Shown here piece after piece: positions 49,281 to 62,259 of a DNA stretch of 64,000 nt (position 1 is its first letter; each line of letters starts with the position of its first letter). The translations under genes and the position numbers were made by a program. Origin of the DNA: Alnus glutinosa (lineage: Eukaryota > Streptophyta > Magnoliopsida > Fagales > Betulaceae); assembly GCF_958979055.1 (NCBI RefSeq), contig NC_084895.1, positions 21,126,501 to 21,190,500 on the forward strand. Direction: 5' to 3'. The notes beneath the pieces were generated by a model that worked only from the letters and a program-made list of their open reading frames with translations, was not told where the DNA came from and did no database searches.

Positions 49281-50800
49281 ATGGGTGTCTTCTGTGTGAA
49301 AGCTTAAGGAGTAGTCTCAAAACTTCTTACTGCAATAATTTCTAATTGCTTTGATGAACATTGGCTTCGTTCCCATGTGCATGTTTTTATTTTTTATTTT
49401 TATTTTTGTCTTCTTACGGCAATAATTTCTAATTGCTCTGATTCTTTGAAGAACATGGGGCTGTTTGTGGGGCCTTGCTGGGGTAGTGGCTTCTTTCCCA
49501 TGCACATGCTTTATTTTTATTTCCAAGCTAGTGGACACAACTATTGCAGTGATGGACGAGGTCACGAGGTGAAAAAAAAAAACGGAATGTGGCCAATCGT
49601 GCGGTGACAGAATTTTTCTTGGAATTTCCTTAAATATATAATATATATTATATTGGTACATAATTTTTTTTTAATAGTGTTAAATTTTTTAAAATAAAAT
49701 TTTATTAAAAAGTTCATATTTTTTTAATATTAAATAACAATACAGTAATTTTATAAATTAAATTGCAAAAGCTATTTTTTAGCATAAAATGTTCGTTCTT
49801 TCCTAAATCTAATAGAGGTTTATGTCACGTAGAGGTATCATTTTGTTGTCTAGGTAGAATTTGCAGCAGTTATAGTTTATAATGGTCTGAGTTTGACTTT
49901 GCTTGGATGAACGAAACTCTACTCTTATGCCTATGACTTGGTTTACTAATGTATCTTTGTAACTCTGGACATTTGATGGTTTGGTCTTTTATAAGGAACT
50001 TTGAATAAAAAATAAAAAAAAAATTAAATTGAATGAAAACAAAATGGAAAATTGGTCACATTCCTCCATGCCAATAACTTTTTATTTTTGGAGAAATGAT
50101 ATGTGTGTGTGTGTGTCATTTCTCCCTTCCTTTATAAATATCCAATTATTGTTTGGTGTAAAAGTAAAAGATAGCATGGACTCCGTTTATGCTGTGATAC
50201 TTCCAATCTAGGTCCTTTGCGAGAGAGACTGTTGGTGGTATTCTTCCCCACCGAAAAAATAAATAAATAACAAAAGCAAAAGAGGGCTAGCATCCACTAG
50301 GATATTGCTCTGATGTTTCCAATCCCCTTTAATTTCTTTGAATTATTGCGAGAGAGACTCTCGAGTGTCGGCTCTTTTTCCCCACCGACAAAATAACAAG
50401 ACTTATGCGTCCACTTGCACAATTAGCGATAGAGGATTTGATGGTGGAAAGTGATTGATTGATGCTTCTCTCTCCTTTTCAAAACAACGTCCATGATGAA
50501 ATTACCTATCCCTATCCTTTTTGTTTGAGTTCCTTTTTCTTTTTCTTTTTTTCTTTTCTTTTCTTTTTCTTTAAATTAAGGTTTTAACAAATAGTTGTTT
50601 GAGTTTTGAAAAGTAATTAGCTGCTTATTCGAATAAACAATTAGTCTGTACTGTTAAAAAAGATACAAAATTCATTAATATATCACGTTAAAAAGACTTA
50701 GATGACCGACTCAAATGACAAATAAATTCTTGAGATAAATAAAAAAAAAAAAAAGAAGAAATTAGTTCTTATTGTTAAAAAAATTGACAAAATTCATAAA
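49281..50800. other. NLR upstream flank, no gene
   Basis: Sequence homologous to the other NLR unit stops near 49270. A short direct repeat (TTACTGCAATAATTTCTAATTGCT at 49328 and near 49416) is present, shown here only in part by its core AATAATTTCTAATTGC. About 50115-50280 matches 3385-3545 upstream of the predicted left-hand NLR. The region probably holds the promoter, but I cannot place elements. Confidence 0.5.
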
Positions 50801-51032
50801 TTTTGTCACATTTATCTCCGTGATGTGCTGTTCAGCTTCTCTCTGGCAGCTGCCATTATTTATTGGTTTTGTTTTTGCTTTGAATAAGAGTGTTCTTCTC
50901 TTTAGTAAGGATGAAGATTAGTCAGGTGTGAGGGGTTATATCTCACGGCCTAAATAGTTCGGTGTGAAGGATTATCTCTTAGGACCGATTTAAATAAATT
51001 GTTAAAATATTTGACCACCATTAACTTACATC

Positions 51033-51931
51033 CAGGGGCGGAGCGAGGGGGGTCGAGAGTGGTCATATCACTATGCCCTCCCCCCCTCCCTCACCTCCCA
51101 ATTTTATTTTATTTTTTTTTACTTTTAATAAAAAATCATCTAAATACTTTGGTTGCCCACCTTCAACTACTCGTAGAGGCAAATTGCCCTTGCCCACTAA
51201 TTAGTCATCAGACATGATCGGCAAACAATTCAGATTTCAGGCAGCAACATCTTGATTTTTTTTTTTTTTTTTCAAATCAGTTTTAGGCTTTTAGGTTAGA
51301 TGAAAGGTAGAACACGACCTTTTAATGTTTCTTCAAAACGCTCCGTTTCATTTTTATTGTTAGTTGATGAAAACGCTCGTTTTTACGTTACTAGCAAACG
51401 CTGCGTTTTAAAAAGCCTACCAAGTTTGTTTTTGTTTTTTTTTCTTTGCGCTGAAACCCATTCTGGGTCGTAATAGCCTACGCACCTCAAGTCCGAACAA
51501 TGAAAACCTGTTCCAACTTCCATGAAATCCATCGCTTTGTCATAATTTGTTTTTCATAATTTAATATATTATTTTTTGAATAGGAAAATATGGCAATTAT
51601 TTTAGGCCAAAGCTAGGCTAGCGGAAAGCAGGAAGATACTGAATAGGTATCCCTAATTTTCGAACAAAATAAAAAGGAAAATTAGAAAATTATATTTTCA
51701 AATAATGCATGTAATTATCTTTAGAAAATAACTTATGGTTCTTGTACGTAAGACCTAAATATTTTTTCTCCATTTTTAGCAAATTTGTTGTTAACTTAAA
51801 CATTATTTTCTGTTTATTAATATGTGAATGTTAAAAACCCTTCGTGGCAACTTTAGACAAAACTCAACAATGTGAATGAGTCAATGACCAAACTGAAAGC
51901 AACTTATATTTAAAGATCAAAGTCACCAATG

Positions 51932-51965
<34 letters not shown>

Positions 51966-52679
51966 TTTTTTTTTGTTTGCTAAAATCTACGTTGATAAAT
52001 TAGATGGCACTCAAAAACAAAACCCAAGTATTTATTTAAAATATTGAGTTATAATTTGTAAATTGAGATTTCTCTAAGAGTAATGCTAGAATGAAGACTC
52101 GTGTCTTTTTTGTGTCCTTTTAAAATTGATATGCCTTTTAAAAGTAGCATTGCATCAAAATTCAATAATCATTTATCACAAATTCAATGGTGATTTTAAA
52201 AGTCACATCAATTTTAAGAGGACAAAATGAGGACATGGGTCTTCCTTTTATCATTACTCTTCCTTTAAAGTCTGAAACAAATTCAACTTTTATACCATGA
52301 GAGCCATGAAATTGTCATTCTTTTTCGATCAGTCAAATTTTTCTTCTTCAAGTTGTTCAACAATTTAGAAAAATTGTTTAGGCACTTTTGTAGAGAGCAT
52401 GAGAGGCGTATAGTGAAAAGACTGCCTAGAACATAGCAAAAAATTCACAATTTTTTTTTAATAGGAGATCAATGGATGAATGATTGTTGTGTTACGTATA
52501 TAGATAATGAAATATTCAAGATTATTAGCAATGAAAGAAATCATACAGCGGGTTTAAAATATGAAAATTCATCGAGGACAGCTAAATAAATTAAAGCTAG
52601 AAATATTTTTAGTTAATTATTATTGAACTTTATTTTTTAATCTTGACCCTTCTAAACTAAAATCCTGGCTCCGCTACTG
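51033..52679. mobile_element. Non-autonomous hAT element, 1647 bp
   Basis: Ends CAGGGGCGGAGC and, on the other strand, CAGTAGCGGAGCCAGG are typical hAT termini. The 8-bp duplication is CTTACATC (51025-51032) and CTTAGATC (52680-52687), one mismatch. The paralogous copy on the opposite strand has the single site at 57459-57466. No transposase ORF is seen; (TA)n lies at 51937-51961. Confidence 0.85.
52075..52262. mobile_element. Foldback MITE nested in the hAT element
   Basis: AAGAGTAATG at the left and its complement at the right begin a long imperfect hairpin that also pairs TTTTAAAATTGAT-like arms. Its interior (GGTGATTTTAAAAG) resembles that of the MITE at 41260. No clear target duplication. 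Confidence 0.6.
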
Positions 52680-53323
52680 CTTAGATCTAGTTTGCTCGAA
52701 GCAGATATGATCTTTAACTATTTTTATACATAGGTTAGTGAAAGATAAAAGTCATAGATAACACTTTATTGTAAGAATTTTGTTTGTATCTATAACTTTA
52801 TAACATTATAGTATGTGGCTATGATTTTGCAGAGCTTTATACTTTGTGATATAAGAGCGTTATGCCCATAATCTTTTATCAACAAAATACTCAAGATCTT
52901 TCATTCAAAAAAAAAATGCATTGTCTAAAAAATTATTTTTAGTACATTGAAAAAAAAAAAATACAAAAAAAGTCAATTAGGGTGGCTACACACCGTGGGT
53001 CGTTTTCGTTTTTTTTTTTTTTTTTTTTTTTTCTGGTTTTTTTTTTTTTCTTTCTTTATTAAGCTTAGAAAGACATTAGAAAAGGCGTAATAGCTCAGGA
53101 GTAAGTAAAATTTGCCCGATCTCAATATATTATATCAAAGTCATCCTAGTTGAATATATTTTGGGAATTTATCTTTTCAACAGTTGATAAGATTAATAAG
53201 AAATCGACTTGTATATATCTTGTAAATGTGTAAGAATAAATAGGTTTAGCAAGGTACCATATGATTGCTGATGATTGTAAGAAGGTTGAAACAAAATTAA
53301 AACTTGGCCATGCAAAATGATGT

Positions 53324-54118
53324 CACCACAAAAAAATTGTGCATTTAGTGATGTGTCTACAATAACCAAATTTTTACCAAGTCACTAATTAGTGATATGT
53401 CAGAAAGTGGCACATCACTATGATTTTTAATGACAGGTGAAAGTTGCAACATCATTAATTAGTGACGTGTCAATTTCAACACGTCACTAATTCTTAATTC
53501 AATATAATGATTTCGAAATTTAAATTATTAATGACACGTCACCAGTTAGTGACGTGGCAATCTGACACGACATGGCAGATTGGCACGACATTTTTTAGAG
53601 ACGTGTTGGATTGACACGTCGCTATTTAGTGACGTGTCAATTTGATACAATACTATTTAGTGACGTGTCATACTGACACGTCATTAAATATTTTTTTTTT
53701 ATCCTAATTATGGTTTGATTACCTTCCGGTTTGGTTTTTAGGGTTTAGTTTTAGGGAATAAAAATAAAAAATAAAAAAATTAACGGGAACATAGAAAAAA
53801 TTTATCATTAGAGACAAAAGGTGAGGGTATAAATTCATACTATATATAGCATATATGTACGTATATTTCCCAACCCTATATATATTAGTGCTAAATATAG
53901 TGAATGTATATGGGGTTAAGGTTTAAATTTACAAACTATATATATACATATAAATTAATACTATATATAGTATGCCAAATATAAGTTATATATTTTGTGT
54001 TTATATATATTAGTTCTATATATATAGTATATAGGGTTAGGGTTTATATATATATAATTTGAAATTAAATTTATTAGTGGCGTGCCAGCACTAACTTCTC
54101 ACTAATTTTTTTACATTG
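53324..54118. mobile_element. CACTA-like non-autonomous element
   Basis: The left end is CACCACAAAAAAATTG (close to CACTACAAAAAA) and the right end, reverse complemented, is CAATGTAAAAAAATTAG. A 3-bp duplication TGT (53321-53323, 54119-54121) flanks them. The left 350 bp carry many inverted copies of the subterminal motif TTAGTGACGTGTC and its complement, as in En/Spm-type elements. No transposase. Confidence 0.7.
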
Positions 54119-56930
54119 TGTTCTTTATTCAATTGATCATTTGATTATATACAAGACTTTATTTATTTAGAAAAAGCCTGAACGTTACATGCTACTTCTA
54201 CTTTAATATTAACAACAATAAATTTTATTTACACACATCATCTTGTAACTCTTCTCTTGAATTCTTGTAACTTTTGTCTTTTGAGTACTTATAACTCTTA
54301 TCTTAATAATTCTAACAAGGGCCAGATACTCTCGCATACAAAGGGAAAAGACAGACGAGTCTAGCAACATCACAGATCGAAGAATACCATATCAAAAGAC
54401 TCAAAAGTTCAAAGGTAAACTTTTTTCTTCATGAACAAAGAGAGAAAGGTATGGATAGATGGAGTAACAAATCACAAACCTTAATGGTGTGTGTTATTTA
54501 GAGAAGAAAACTTGGTTCCAGAGACACTTCTTTAGAAAAAAGGTACGATTATTTGCCCAAAAAAAAAACCTTTAGAAACGTAGTGTTGGCCGGATGGTGT
54601 CTCACGTTTAAGAATATCCCTTAGATTACTTCAATGGTTGTCTTCAATTTTTGTTATATATTTATGTTATAACATCTAAAATAAGATCAAGAAAAAATAT
54701 GGTATATATGTCTAGTTGTTACACTGATATGATGAAATTATGACCATTTAATTTAAAAACAATAATTGAGGTTATACTACCAAATTCAAAATAAGATTTG
54801 CTAGCTAAACATTGATCATTCTAAAAATTAGGAGTGTAAACACGGAGCTGGTTCCCAGTTATTGGCTAATAACTGGGAGCCAGCTTTGGGGTCTCCGGTT
54901 ATTGAAATTCAATAACCGACTCTGGAACTAGCACCCCGGATAATTGGTTATCTAGCGATTACCTGGTTATCCGGACCGGGTATGTAATTAAAAAAAAAAA
55001 AAAACTTCTGGAATCAGAGGACCCGTCTCTTTCTTTCACTCTTCCACTGATGATCTCTTGCAAAAACTATGTGATAAGTTGCTCATTTGCTTCCACTATT
55101 TGTATAGGAAAACAACCAAACAAAAGCAGAATTTGAGATGATTCAAGGAAGAAGATGATGAATGTGGATGAAAATTCAGTAAACACTATATACGGGCACT
55201 TCAAGAGGCCCGACTCTCGAGGAAACAGTTCAGCCTCAATATTTTTTTCTTACATTCTTACCCGTTGTAGATGATGATTGCAAAATATTGCATATGTGGA
55301 CCCCTTAATTTGTATTTATTAAACCTTTAGCTTTATTATTTTCTAATTTTTTTTGTTAGTTTTGGTATTTTAATATTTTGCAGATCATTAAGAGAGAACA
55401 ATAGCTTTAAGGTGAAAAATGCAAAGTTTGAAAAAAAAAAAAAAAGCACACTTTGAGAAAACCTAGATGATGTGATTATATTCAACCAAATCAAGCAAAT
55501 GACTAAATTGAACTTTCTCTAATTGGAATTAAAATTGGATTGGATTAAATTTCAGATTCCACACATATTATAGTATTTTGGCCATAACTTTTAGGTCAAG
55601 TATTGAATTAAGGTGAATCAAGCGTTGTTGGAAAGCTAACTCAAAATTATACAAATAATTTTCAAATAGGATTTTCTTAATTCGGACGTCTGCTATGCCA
55701 AAAGCCCCGAAATAAAATACCGCAAATCTGAATGAATTTTGAGTTCTTTTCCTTCTTGGATTGAATTTTGAGTCTCCTACTTAAACTAGAAGACTATCCT
55801 CTGATTTTACTAGAAATTATAGGGCTTCTAGGGTTTGTTTTCTCCATACAAATAGACTTCTAAGCTTCAAGAAAAAGTGTGAAAAGCTAGAGACCAAATA
55901 TATTTTCTTCTTTTTAGTTTAGTTTTTCTTTAGGGTAGGTTTTTATTTTCAATAGTCATGTGTAGCTAATTTTTCAACTAAGGTTGAGGATGAAGCCTCA
56001 TCATTGAAGAGTAACAATATTTTCATGTAAGTTTATACTATTCGATTTTATGAGTTTTTTTATTTCTAATTGTTATCTATTGTGATTTATGAATGCATTT
56101 GATGATTTGAGATAGTTTCATTTAATTGATTGCTTGAGTTTTTATTTATCAAAACGTTGGATATTCATTGTGTTTCGTTTTACGGACACATTTGATGATT
56201 TGGTTTAAACTGAATATCTTTTATGATTTGTGCAAATAATTAATTCATTGAATGATTTAATGATTTTTTCAAGTATAGTAGAACATACATGAAATTTGTA
56301 TGGGGAGAACTTCGGATGTGTATTGATGAACATAAAAATATGTTCCTATGATTAGGTGGGGGTGGATTCCAAAACCTTAGTATCTTTTCTTTTGTTTTAT
56401 TTTATTTATGTTTTTTTTTTATTATTTTATTTATTAAAATCAAACTTTTTTTTGGAACTAGGTTAGGATTTGATTAATTTAGTCATAAATTTTGTTTTAA
56501 AAAATACAATTCTCCATGGGATCGACCTCACACTTGCAAAATCTTTTAATACAAACGATTCGTACACTTGCGAGTACAATTAAAATTCACATTATTCCCT
56601 AAATACTAGATTCTGTTAGAATATTTTCCAACAGATTCTACAGCTGTATATCCTGATAAAACGCACAAAAAAAGAAGACTTAAACACAGCATTGGCACAT
56701 GTTGTACTGGATATCAAAACGCCCATATAACAACATAAAACGTAAGCTTAAATGAAGTACAAAAACGACTACTAAAAAGCATGAAACGCAAAGGTAGTTG
56801 CCAGATCATAGTTTCCTCTAGAATCTTCTATCTTTTTCCCGTTGGATTGCTTGGATCATACTCCACACGGATGCCATCCTCTGTTACCTCTACCATTGAT
56901 GATCGGCAACAGCCTCTCCTATGTCATGCC
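54119..56930. other. Gene-free stretch; flank shared with 62 kb
   Basis: 54119-54481 is duplicated at 60640-62238 and contains the empty site (54206-54213) of the hAT element at 60724. At 54829 a hAT-like terminus starts TAGGAGTGTAAAC with GGTTATCCGG-type subterminal repeats like the element at 60724, but I could not find its right end. Nothing else is recognised; the tract at 55400-56600 is AT-rich. Confidence 0.55.
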
Positions 56931-56944
56931 CATAACAGACTCCT

Positions 56945-57245
56945 AATGGATTTGGAAAGGTATGGTTATTTAACGGAATTTTCAAAATTTGTCATCCTCA
57001 AGTAGGAGTATTTTAGAAATTTTAATAGGATTTAACGAAAAATTTTAACTGAAGGTTGAAATTGAAAATAAATTGAAAGATGAATACCCTAAATTGATAT
57101 TTTTTAAAGTTTGAGTACTTTTTTTCTAAAGTGATGAAAGATGAGGGATCATAAGTGAAGTTTTCCCTTATAATTAACATCATATTCCATTAATATGAGT
57201 CATGCTCTATAATTGCTTTAATAATTAAGGTTGTGGGTGAGGCTT
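56945..57245. repeat. Dispersed repeat, second copy
   Basis: This matches 27515-27820 in the same orientation. Confidence 0.75.
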
Positions 57246-57246
57246 T

Positions 57247-57610
57247 TTTTTTAACGAAAGATCTGAGTATTTCATTAATCAAATATCACAAGCATAAAGC
57301 TTTACAAAATCACAGCCATATGCTATAAGGTTACATAGTCACAGATAAAAACGAAATTATTACAATAAAGTGTTATCTATGACTTTCATCTTTTACTAAC
57401 CCATGTGCAAAAAAAAAAAAAAAAAAAGTTAAAAAGCAGATCTACTCTGAGCAGACTAGATCTAAGCCAAGGGTAATCAAATATCCTAAAAATTTATTTA
57501 AACCGGCCGTGAGAGACACCTCCTCAAACCAAACTATCAAGGTCATGAGAGAAAATCCCTCACATCTGACTAATTTTCATCTCATAGATCGTCCATAAGG
57601 ACAAATCTAT
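57247..57610 (-). mobile_element. LINE-like 3' fragment, inverted copy
   Basis: It starts (on the plus strand) with a T-run and AACGAAAGATCTGAGTATTTC, the reverse complement of the tail at 52890-52920. It continues to about 57610 and carries the uninterrupted target site (57459-57466) of the hAT element at 51033. Confidence 0.65.
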
Positions 57611-57679
57611 AAAGAAGAAAATTTAGCTAAAAGTGAGCTTTGTCGGGCTCATTGAGAATGCTCTTAAATGGTTATATCC

Positions 57680-60015
57680 AGGCAACAATTCATTACATAA
57701 CCTCGAGAACGATCTTAATTTCAAGAGATTAATTAGTACGCAAAGATTTTGTTAACGATGCAAGTTGTAGCAGCCCTTGGTAGAAATTTGTAAGTATCAT
57801 AACCGACGCTCAAAATTATTAACTTCAGACCAGCTGCGATTCAAGAAATTTAATCTGCCAACACCTGAAATGAATCGTTTTCAATAAAATAATGTAAAAT
57901 GAACAAATAGTCAATGCAAATTGGGAAGCAAGTTGGGAGCTTGGGGTCTACCTGAAAGCAAATGGGGATGACGTTGGCATCAATAATTCGCAATCCGCGT
58001 TGGCTTTTGATGAGATTCGGAATGCTGGGTATGCTTAATTGGGTTAACAGAATCACTCAATTCATTCACACAAATTCTCTCATCTCTCTCTCTCTCTCTC
58101 TCTCCACCCATTCATTCACTCACCCTCTCATCGATCAACATCTATCTATCTATCCTTCCAATAATTAGACTATTGTAACACTCCAATCTTATATTAAAAA
58201 GACGTGTAGTTTATAAAGACATGTAATCAACATCTATCTATCCTTCCAATAATTAGACTGTCATTTTTTTTTTCAAACATTCTTTTTATCCTTCTTTTTC
58301 TTTTTCTTTTTTCATAAAGACATTTTTCTTATGGACATATTTTATGATGGTTGTTTTATTAAAACGATCATTTTTCTAACTATCATTAAAGTTCACCACT
58401 ATTATGCACCCTGGTATAAAAAGAATTGCAATCCTGAAACTGTTTATATTGTAGTGACAAAATTCAATTAAAACTAATATCATAAATGAAATTGAAAAAA
58501 ACTGTAAATGTTAATACAAGTTTATTTATTTTTCTTCTTTTTTTTTGTGAAAAAGTAAAAAAAATAACTACTAATTAATTATAATCACAAGCAACCATGA
58601 AAAAAATAAAAAATAAAAAATAAGGGGAAAAGAAGGGAAAGAGAGAGAATGAGAGAGGCCAAAAAGAAATATTAAAAAAAAGATGCATTTGTGAATAGTA
58701 TACCCATTCAAAAATCTAAGACAAATCTATTTTGCATTTTTAGTAGATAATGAGATGAACCGGTTTTTTATGATTTTGTTTAACTATTATAGCTAAAAGT
58801 GAGAGATATACAATCCATTAGAAGCTAAATGAGAAAAGGGGCATTGGAATATTTTATTTGTTGTTGTTTTCAAGTCTATTAATTTTAATTTATTAGCAGT
58901 ATTATACAAGGCAATCATGATACCTATGACCAAGCAGTATTATACTGGCTTGGTTGTTAACATGTATGCATCAAACATTAGAAGAAGACATGAAAACTCA
59001 TTCCCATTATAACCTATTAAACACTAACTTCTCATGAATTTCATAAGGAGATTAAAAAAAGAAAAAAGAAAAGGTAGGGGGTTGATTATCCCGTGGTATA
59101 ACACTCCGGTCCTCTATGGAGAAGAGATGAATAGCTCACATAGAGTGAGTAGTTTATAAGAGATAGTCATGAATGATAAGTCCCACATTACCTAGTTACT
59201 AGGTGAAACTGAACTTTATAAGGGATTTTAGAGAAACTTCAAATTGACTAGTCATTTTGAGGACTAGCGCTTTTCCTTTGGTGTTTATACTTTCAACCTA
59301 TTTCAAGCTCGTTTGGGTGTGCAATTTTTTTAAAAAATATTCAAAATTGCAAATAGTAATAGAATCTGTTTTTCGAAATTATGTTTGAATGGTTTAGAAA
59401 ATTTGAAACAAAATTAAAAAAAAAAAAAAAAGATAAAATCTTAATAAAACTTCAATTATAAAAAACAGTATTTGAAAAATAAAAATCAACCAAACATGCC
59501 GAAACAATGGCAGTGTTTGGCAAAGAATACTACAGAACAAGATAGTGCTTTGCACTATTCACTTCACTTTTTCTCACTTTTTCATTTTTTCCAACAACAA
59601 TCTACATCAAAACATTTTTATTTTTTTATTTTTATATCACATCAATAATTTTTTTATTATTATATAAATAAAAAATTCACTAAAATATAATTTGTTTTCC
59701 CACTTTTCTATACAAATTCTTTTTACTTTATATTACATTATTATTTTTTATTAATTTTAAAATTAACAATCTCACTACTATACTTGTTTTTGCCAAACAA
59801 GACCAATTATCCGTCGTTCTCCCCTGGCATCTGACCTTCAGCTTCAGCCTATTGCCAGCCATTCATCTCTTTGTGTCAGGAGGCAAGAGAGCCGGCTAAC
59901 GTTAGCCAAAGCCAAGCCAGTGAGACCTGCCAGTGACCGGTTAGTAAGAAAGAAGCAGAGAGTGAAGTACACGTGTCATAGGCACAGCTGTCGGATCTTA
60001 TCCAAGCAAGCGTTG
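57680..60015. other. Gene-free stretch
   Basis: It holds a (CT)n tract (about 58083-58104), a short direct repeat of ATCTATC-type text (58140 and 58230), and low-complexity A/T tracts. A foldback element is likely at 59511-59807. No coding sequence is recognised. Confidence 0.5.
59511..59807. mobile_element. Possible foldback MITE
   Basis: TGTTTGGCAAA at the left end is mirrored by TTTTGCCAAACA at the right, around an AT-rich interior that contains the CACATCAATAATTTTT-type text common in such elements. Target duplication not determined. Confidence 0.5.
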
Positions 60016-60723
60016 CTGTTTCTTAATTCAATATAATGATTTTGAAATTTAAATTATTAATGACACGTCAATATTTTCATACGTCACCAATTAGTGACGT
60101 GGCAGATTGGCACGACATTTTTTAGGGACGTGTTGGATTGACACGTCGCTATTTAGTGACGTGTTAATTTGATACAGTACTATTTAGTTACGTGTCATAT
60201 TGACACGTCACTAAATTATTTTTATTCTAATTATGGTTTGATTATCTTCCGGTTTGATTTTTAGGGTTTAGTTTTAGGGAACAAAAATAAAAAATAAAAA
60301 AATTAACGGGAACATAAAAAAAATTTATCATCAAAGACAAAAGGTGAGGGTATAAATTCATACTATACGTATATTTCCTAACCCTATATATATTAGTGCT
60401 AAATATAGTGAATGTATATAGGGTTAAGGTTTAAATTTACAAACTATATATATACATATAAATTAATACTATATATAGTATGCCAAATATAAGCTATATA
60501 TTTTGTCTTTATATATATTAGTTCTATATATATATAGTATATAGGGTTAGGATTTATATATATATAATTTGAAATTAAATTAATTAGTGACGTGCCTGCA
60601 CTAACTTCTCACTAAATTTTTTATATTGTGTTCTTTATTCAATTGATCATTTGATTGTATACAAGACTTTATTTATTTAAAAAAAGCCTGAACGTTACAC
60701 GACACTTCTACTTTCATATTAAC

Positions 60724-61962
60724 TAGGGGTGTAAATCTGGAGCGGGTTCCCGGGTATTGGGTGAAACCCGGGAACCGGCTCCGGATCCCCGGGTTTTAGG
60801 ATTTAAACACCCGGGCCCGGACCCGGGTATCCGGGTACCCGGTTTTACCCGGGTATCCGGTCCGGGTTGTATATTAAAAAAAAAGCATAAGCGGAAAGCC
60901 TAACTAGTTAGACTACCGTAAAATCATGAACAAAACTTTGGTTAAATCCGCAGAGCTACAAAGCAGCAGTAATTGCATTAATTGGCTCATGAAGAAATCC
61001 CGTATTTGTCCTTGACGGCTAAAGCTGCTGCTCTGTACCATGAAGCTGCAGCCACTGCACCAGGATCTGGAACTGATGAAAGGATCTCCCCAGAGACATA
61101 GCTTGAACGCCCAGCCTACAAAAGCAATCCAGTAAAAAGAAACATGTTGATTGAAGTGACTTCTGTTGTTCAAAGGCTATTTACATTCACGTATGTCCTT
61201 TGAGTAGAAACAATGGCTAGCGAAAGAGGCTCAATCCCAATGAAGTAAGGAAAAGGAGGATCAATTAGAATGTCACCTGTGCCTGCATGTGCTTGGTTGC
61301 CTCGGCTCCAGCCAATGCTGCTTCTGACGAGAGGACAAAAGCAGTATGAGGAACATCCCCAGCATTTAACCTCTGTACGTGAAGTTAGATATATTAGTCC
61401 CGTAAGGCCACATTGACTATGAACACAAATGATAACGATCATTGTTAACGACCTCCTGAAGCATCGATGACGCTGGAATAAGGGCATCTAACAATGTGCG
61501 ATAACCAGCACTAGCTCCGCCGTATTTACTGACTGCAGCAATGGAAGCTTCAAGTGCTTCAGCCCCTGAATCAAAGAAGGTCAATGAGTTTTGATTTTTG
61601 AAGTGATGCAGAGAAGTGAATCAACTTGATGCAGAGAAGTGAGCGGCGGCACTGCAGTGAGGAAATTGTCAAATTGAAGGGCAACAAAATTGTTAAGAAA
61701 ATGACAAAATGCTCCTCACCCTTCCTAAACCCAGCAGCTGTGTAGTATTAGGATAAAAGGGCAGGGGGGTAATTTTTCATTTTTTAATTAAATAACCTAC
61801 CCGGAGCCGGGTACCCGGGTATATCCGGGATTTTTTGAAATAAATACCCGGCTCCGGCTCCGGGTACCCGGGTACCACCCGGATTTTCCGGTTTCCTGGA
61901 GCCGGTTAATGCCCGGATCCGGTTTCCCGGCCGGTTATATCCGGTCCGGATTTACACCCCTA
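60724..61962. mobile_element. hAT element carrying host gene exons (Pack-type), 1239 bp
   Basis: Perfect 14-bp terminal inverted repeats TAGGGGTGTAAATC and a perfect 8-bp duplication ATATTAAC (60716-60723, 61963-61970) define it; the empty site is at 54206-54213. Both ends have G+C-rich subterminal repeats of ACCCGGGTA/TATCCGG type, probably transposase-binding sites. The middle holds three exons with introns of a dihydroxyacetone kinase gene and no transposase. Confidence 0.92.
60987..61565 (-). pseudogene. Captured dihydroxyacetone kinase C-terminal exons (DAK2 domain)
   Basis: Three exons with consensus splice sites: 61565-61453 (AEALEASIAAVSKYGGASAG, then YRTLLDALIPASSMLQE), 61372-61277 (RLNAGDVPHTAFVLSSEAAL, then ATKHMQAQ) and 61115-60987 (AGRSSYVSGEILSSVPDPGA, then AALAVKDKYGISS and TGA). 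They match the ATP-binding DhaL/DAK2 part of plant DHA/triose kinase, cytosolic glycerone metabolism. The N-terminal DhaK part is absent and the piece is enclosed by the ends of a hAT element, so it is a transduplicated fragment. The reading is open across all three exons, which suggests recent capture. Expression is unknown. Confidence 0.9.
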
Positions 61963-62259
61963 ATATTAACAACAATAAAATTTATTTACACAAATCATCT
62001 TGTAACTCTTCTCTTGAGTTCTTGTAACTTTTGTCTCTTGAGTACTTATAACTCTTATCTTAATAATTCTAACAAGGGCCAGATACTCTCGCGTACGAAG
62101 GGAAAAGACAGACGAGTCTAGCAACATCACATGTCGAAGAATACCACATCAAAAGACTCAAAAGTTCAAAGGTAAACTTTTTTCTTCATGAACAAAGAGA
62201 GAAAGGTATGGATAGATGAAGTAACAAATCACAAACCTCATTGACAATGACTAACCTTC

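Larger units (their letters stand above)
50815..52920 (+). mobile_element. LINE-like 3' fragment with poly(A), split by a hAT element
   Basis: 50890-51032 and 52680-52911 together are the reverse complement of 57247-57610, interrupted here by the element at 51033-52679. The 3' end (ACTCAAGATCTTTCATTC followed by A10) looks like the tail of a plant L1-type retrotransposon, and the inverted partner ends in a T-run at 57246. No reverse-transcriptase ORF remains. The left limit is approximate. Confidence 0.6.
60020..62238. repeat. Duplicate of 53491-54481, opened by a hAT element
   Basis: 60020-60723 and 61963-62238 match 53491-54481 in the same orientation. The copy starts inside the CACTA-like element, lacks its left terminus, and extends past its right terminus by the same flank as the first copy, so it is a segmental duplication and not a fresh transposition. 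Confidence 0.8.

Noticed and set aside
59100-59290. Possible SINE around the GAATAGCTCACATAGAGTGAG stretch
   Set aside because: I could not define boxes, a tail or a target duplication, so it stays unassigned.
60987-61565. A resident dihydroxyacetone kinase gene
   Set aside because: Only the C-terminal exons exist and they lie wholly between hAT termini with a proven empty site.
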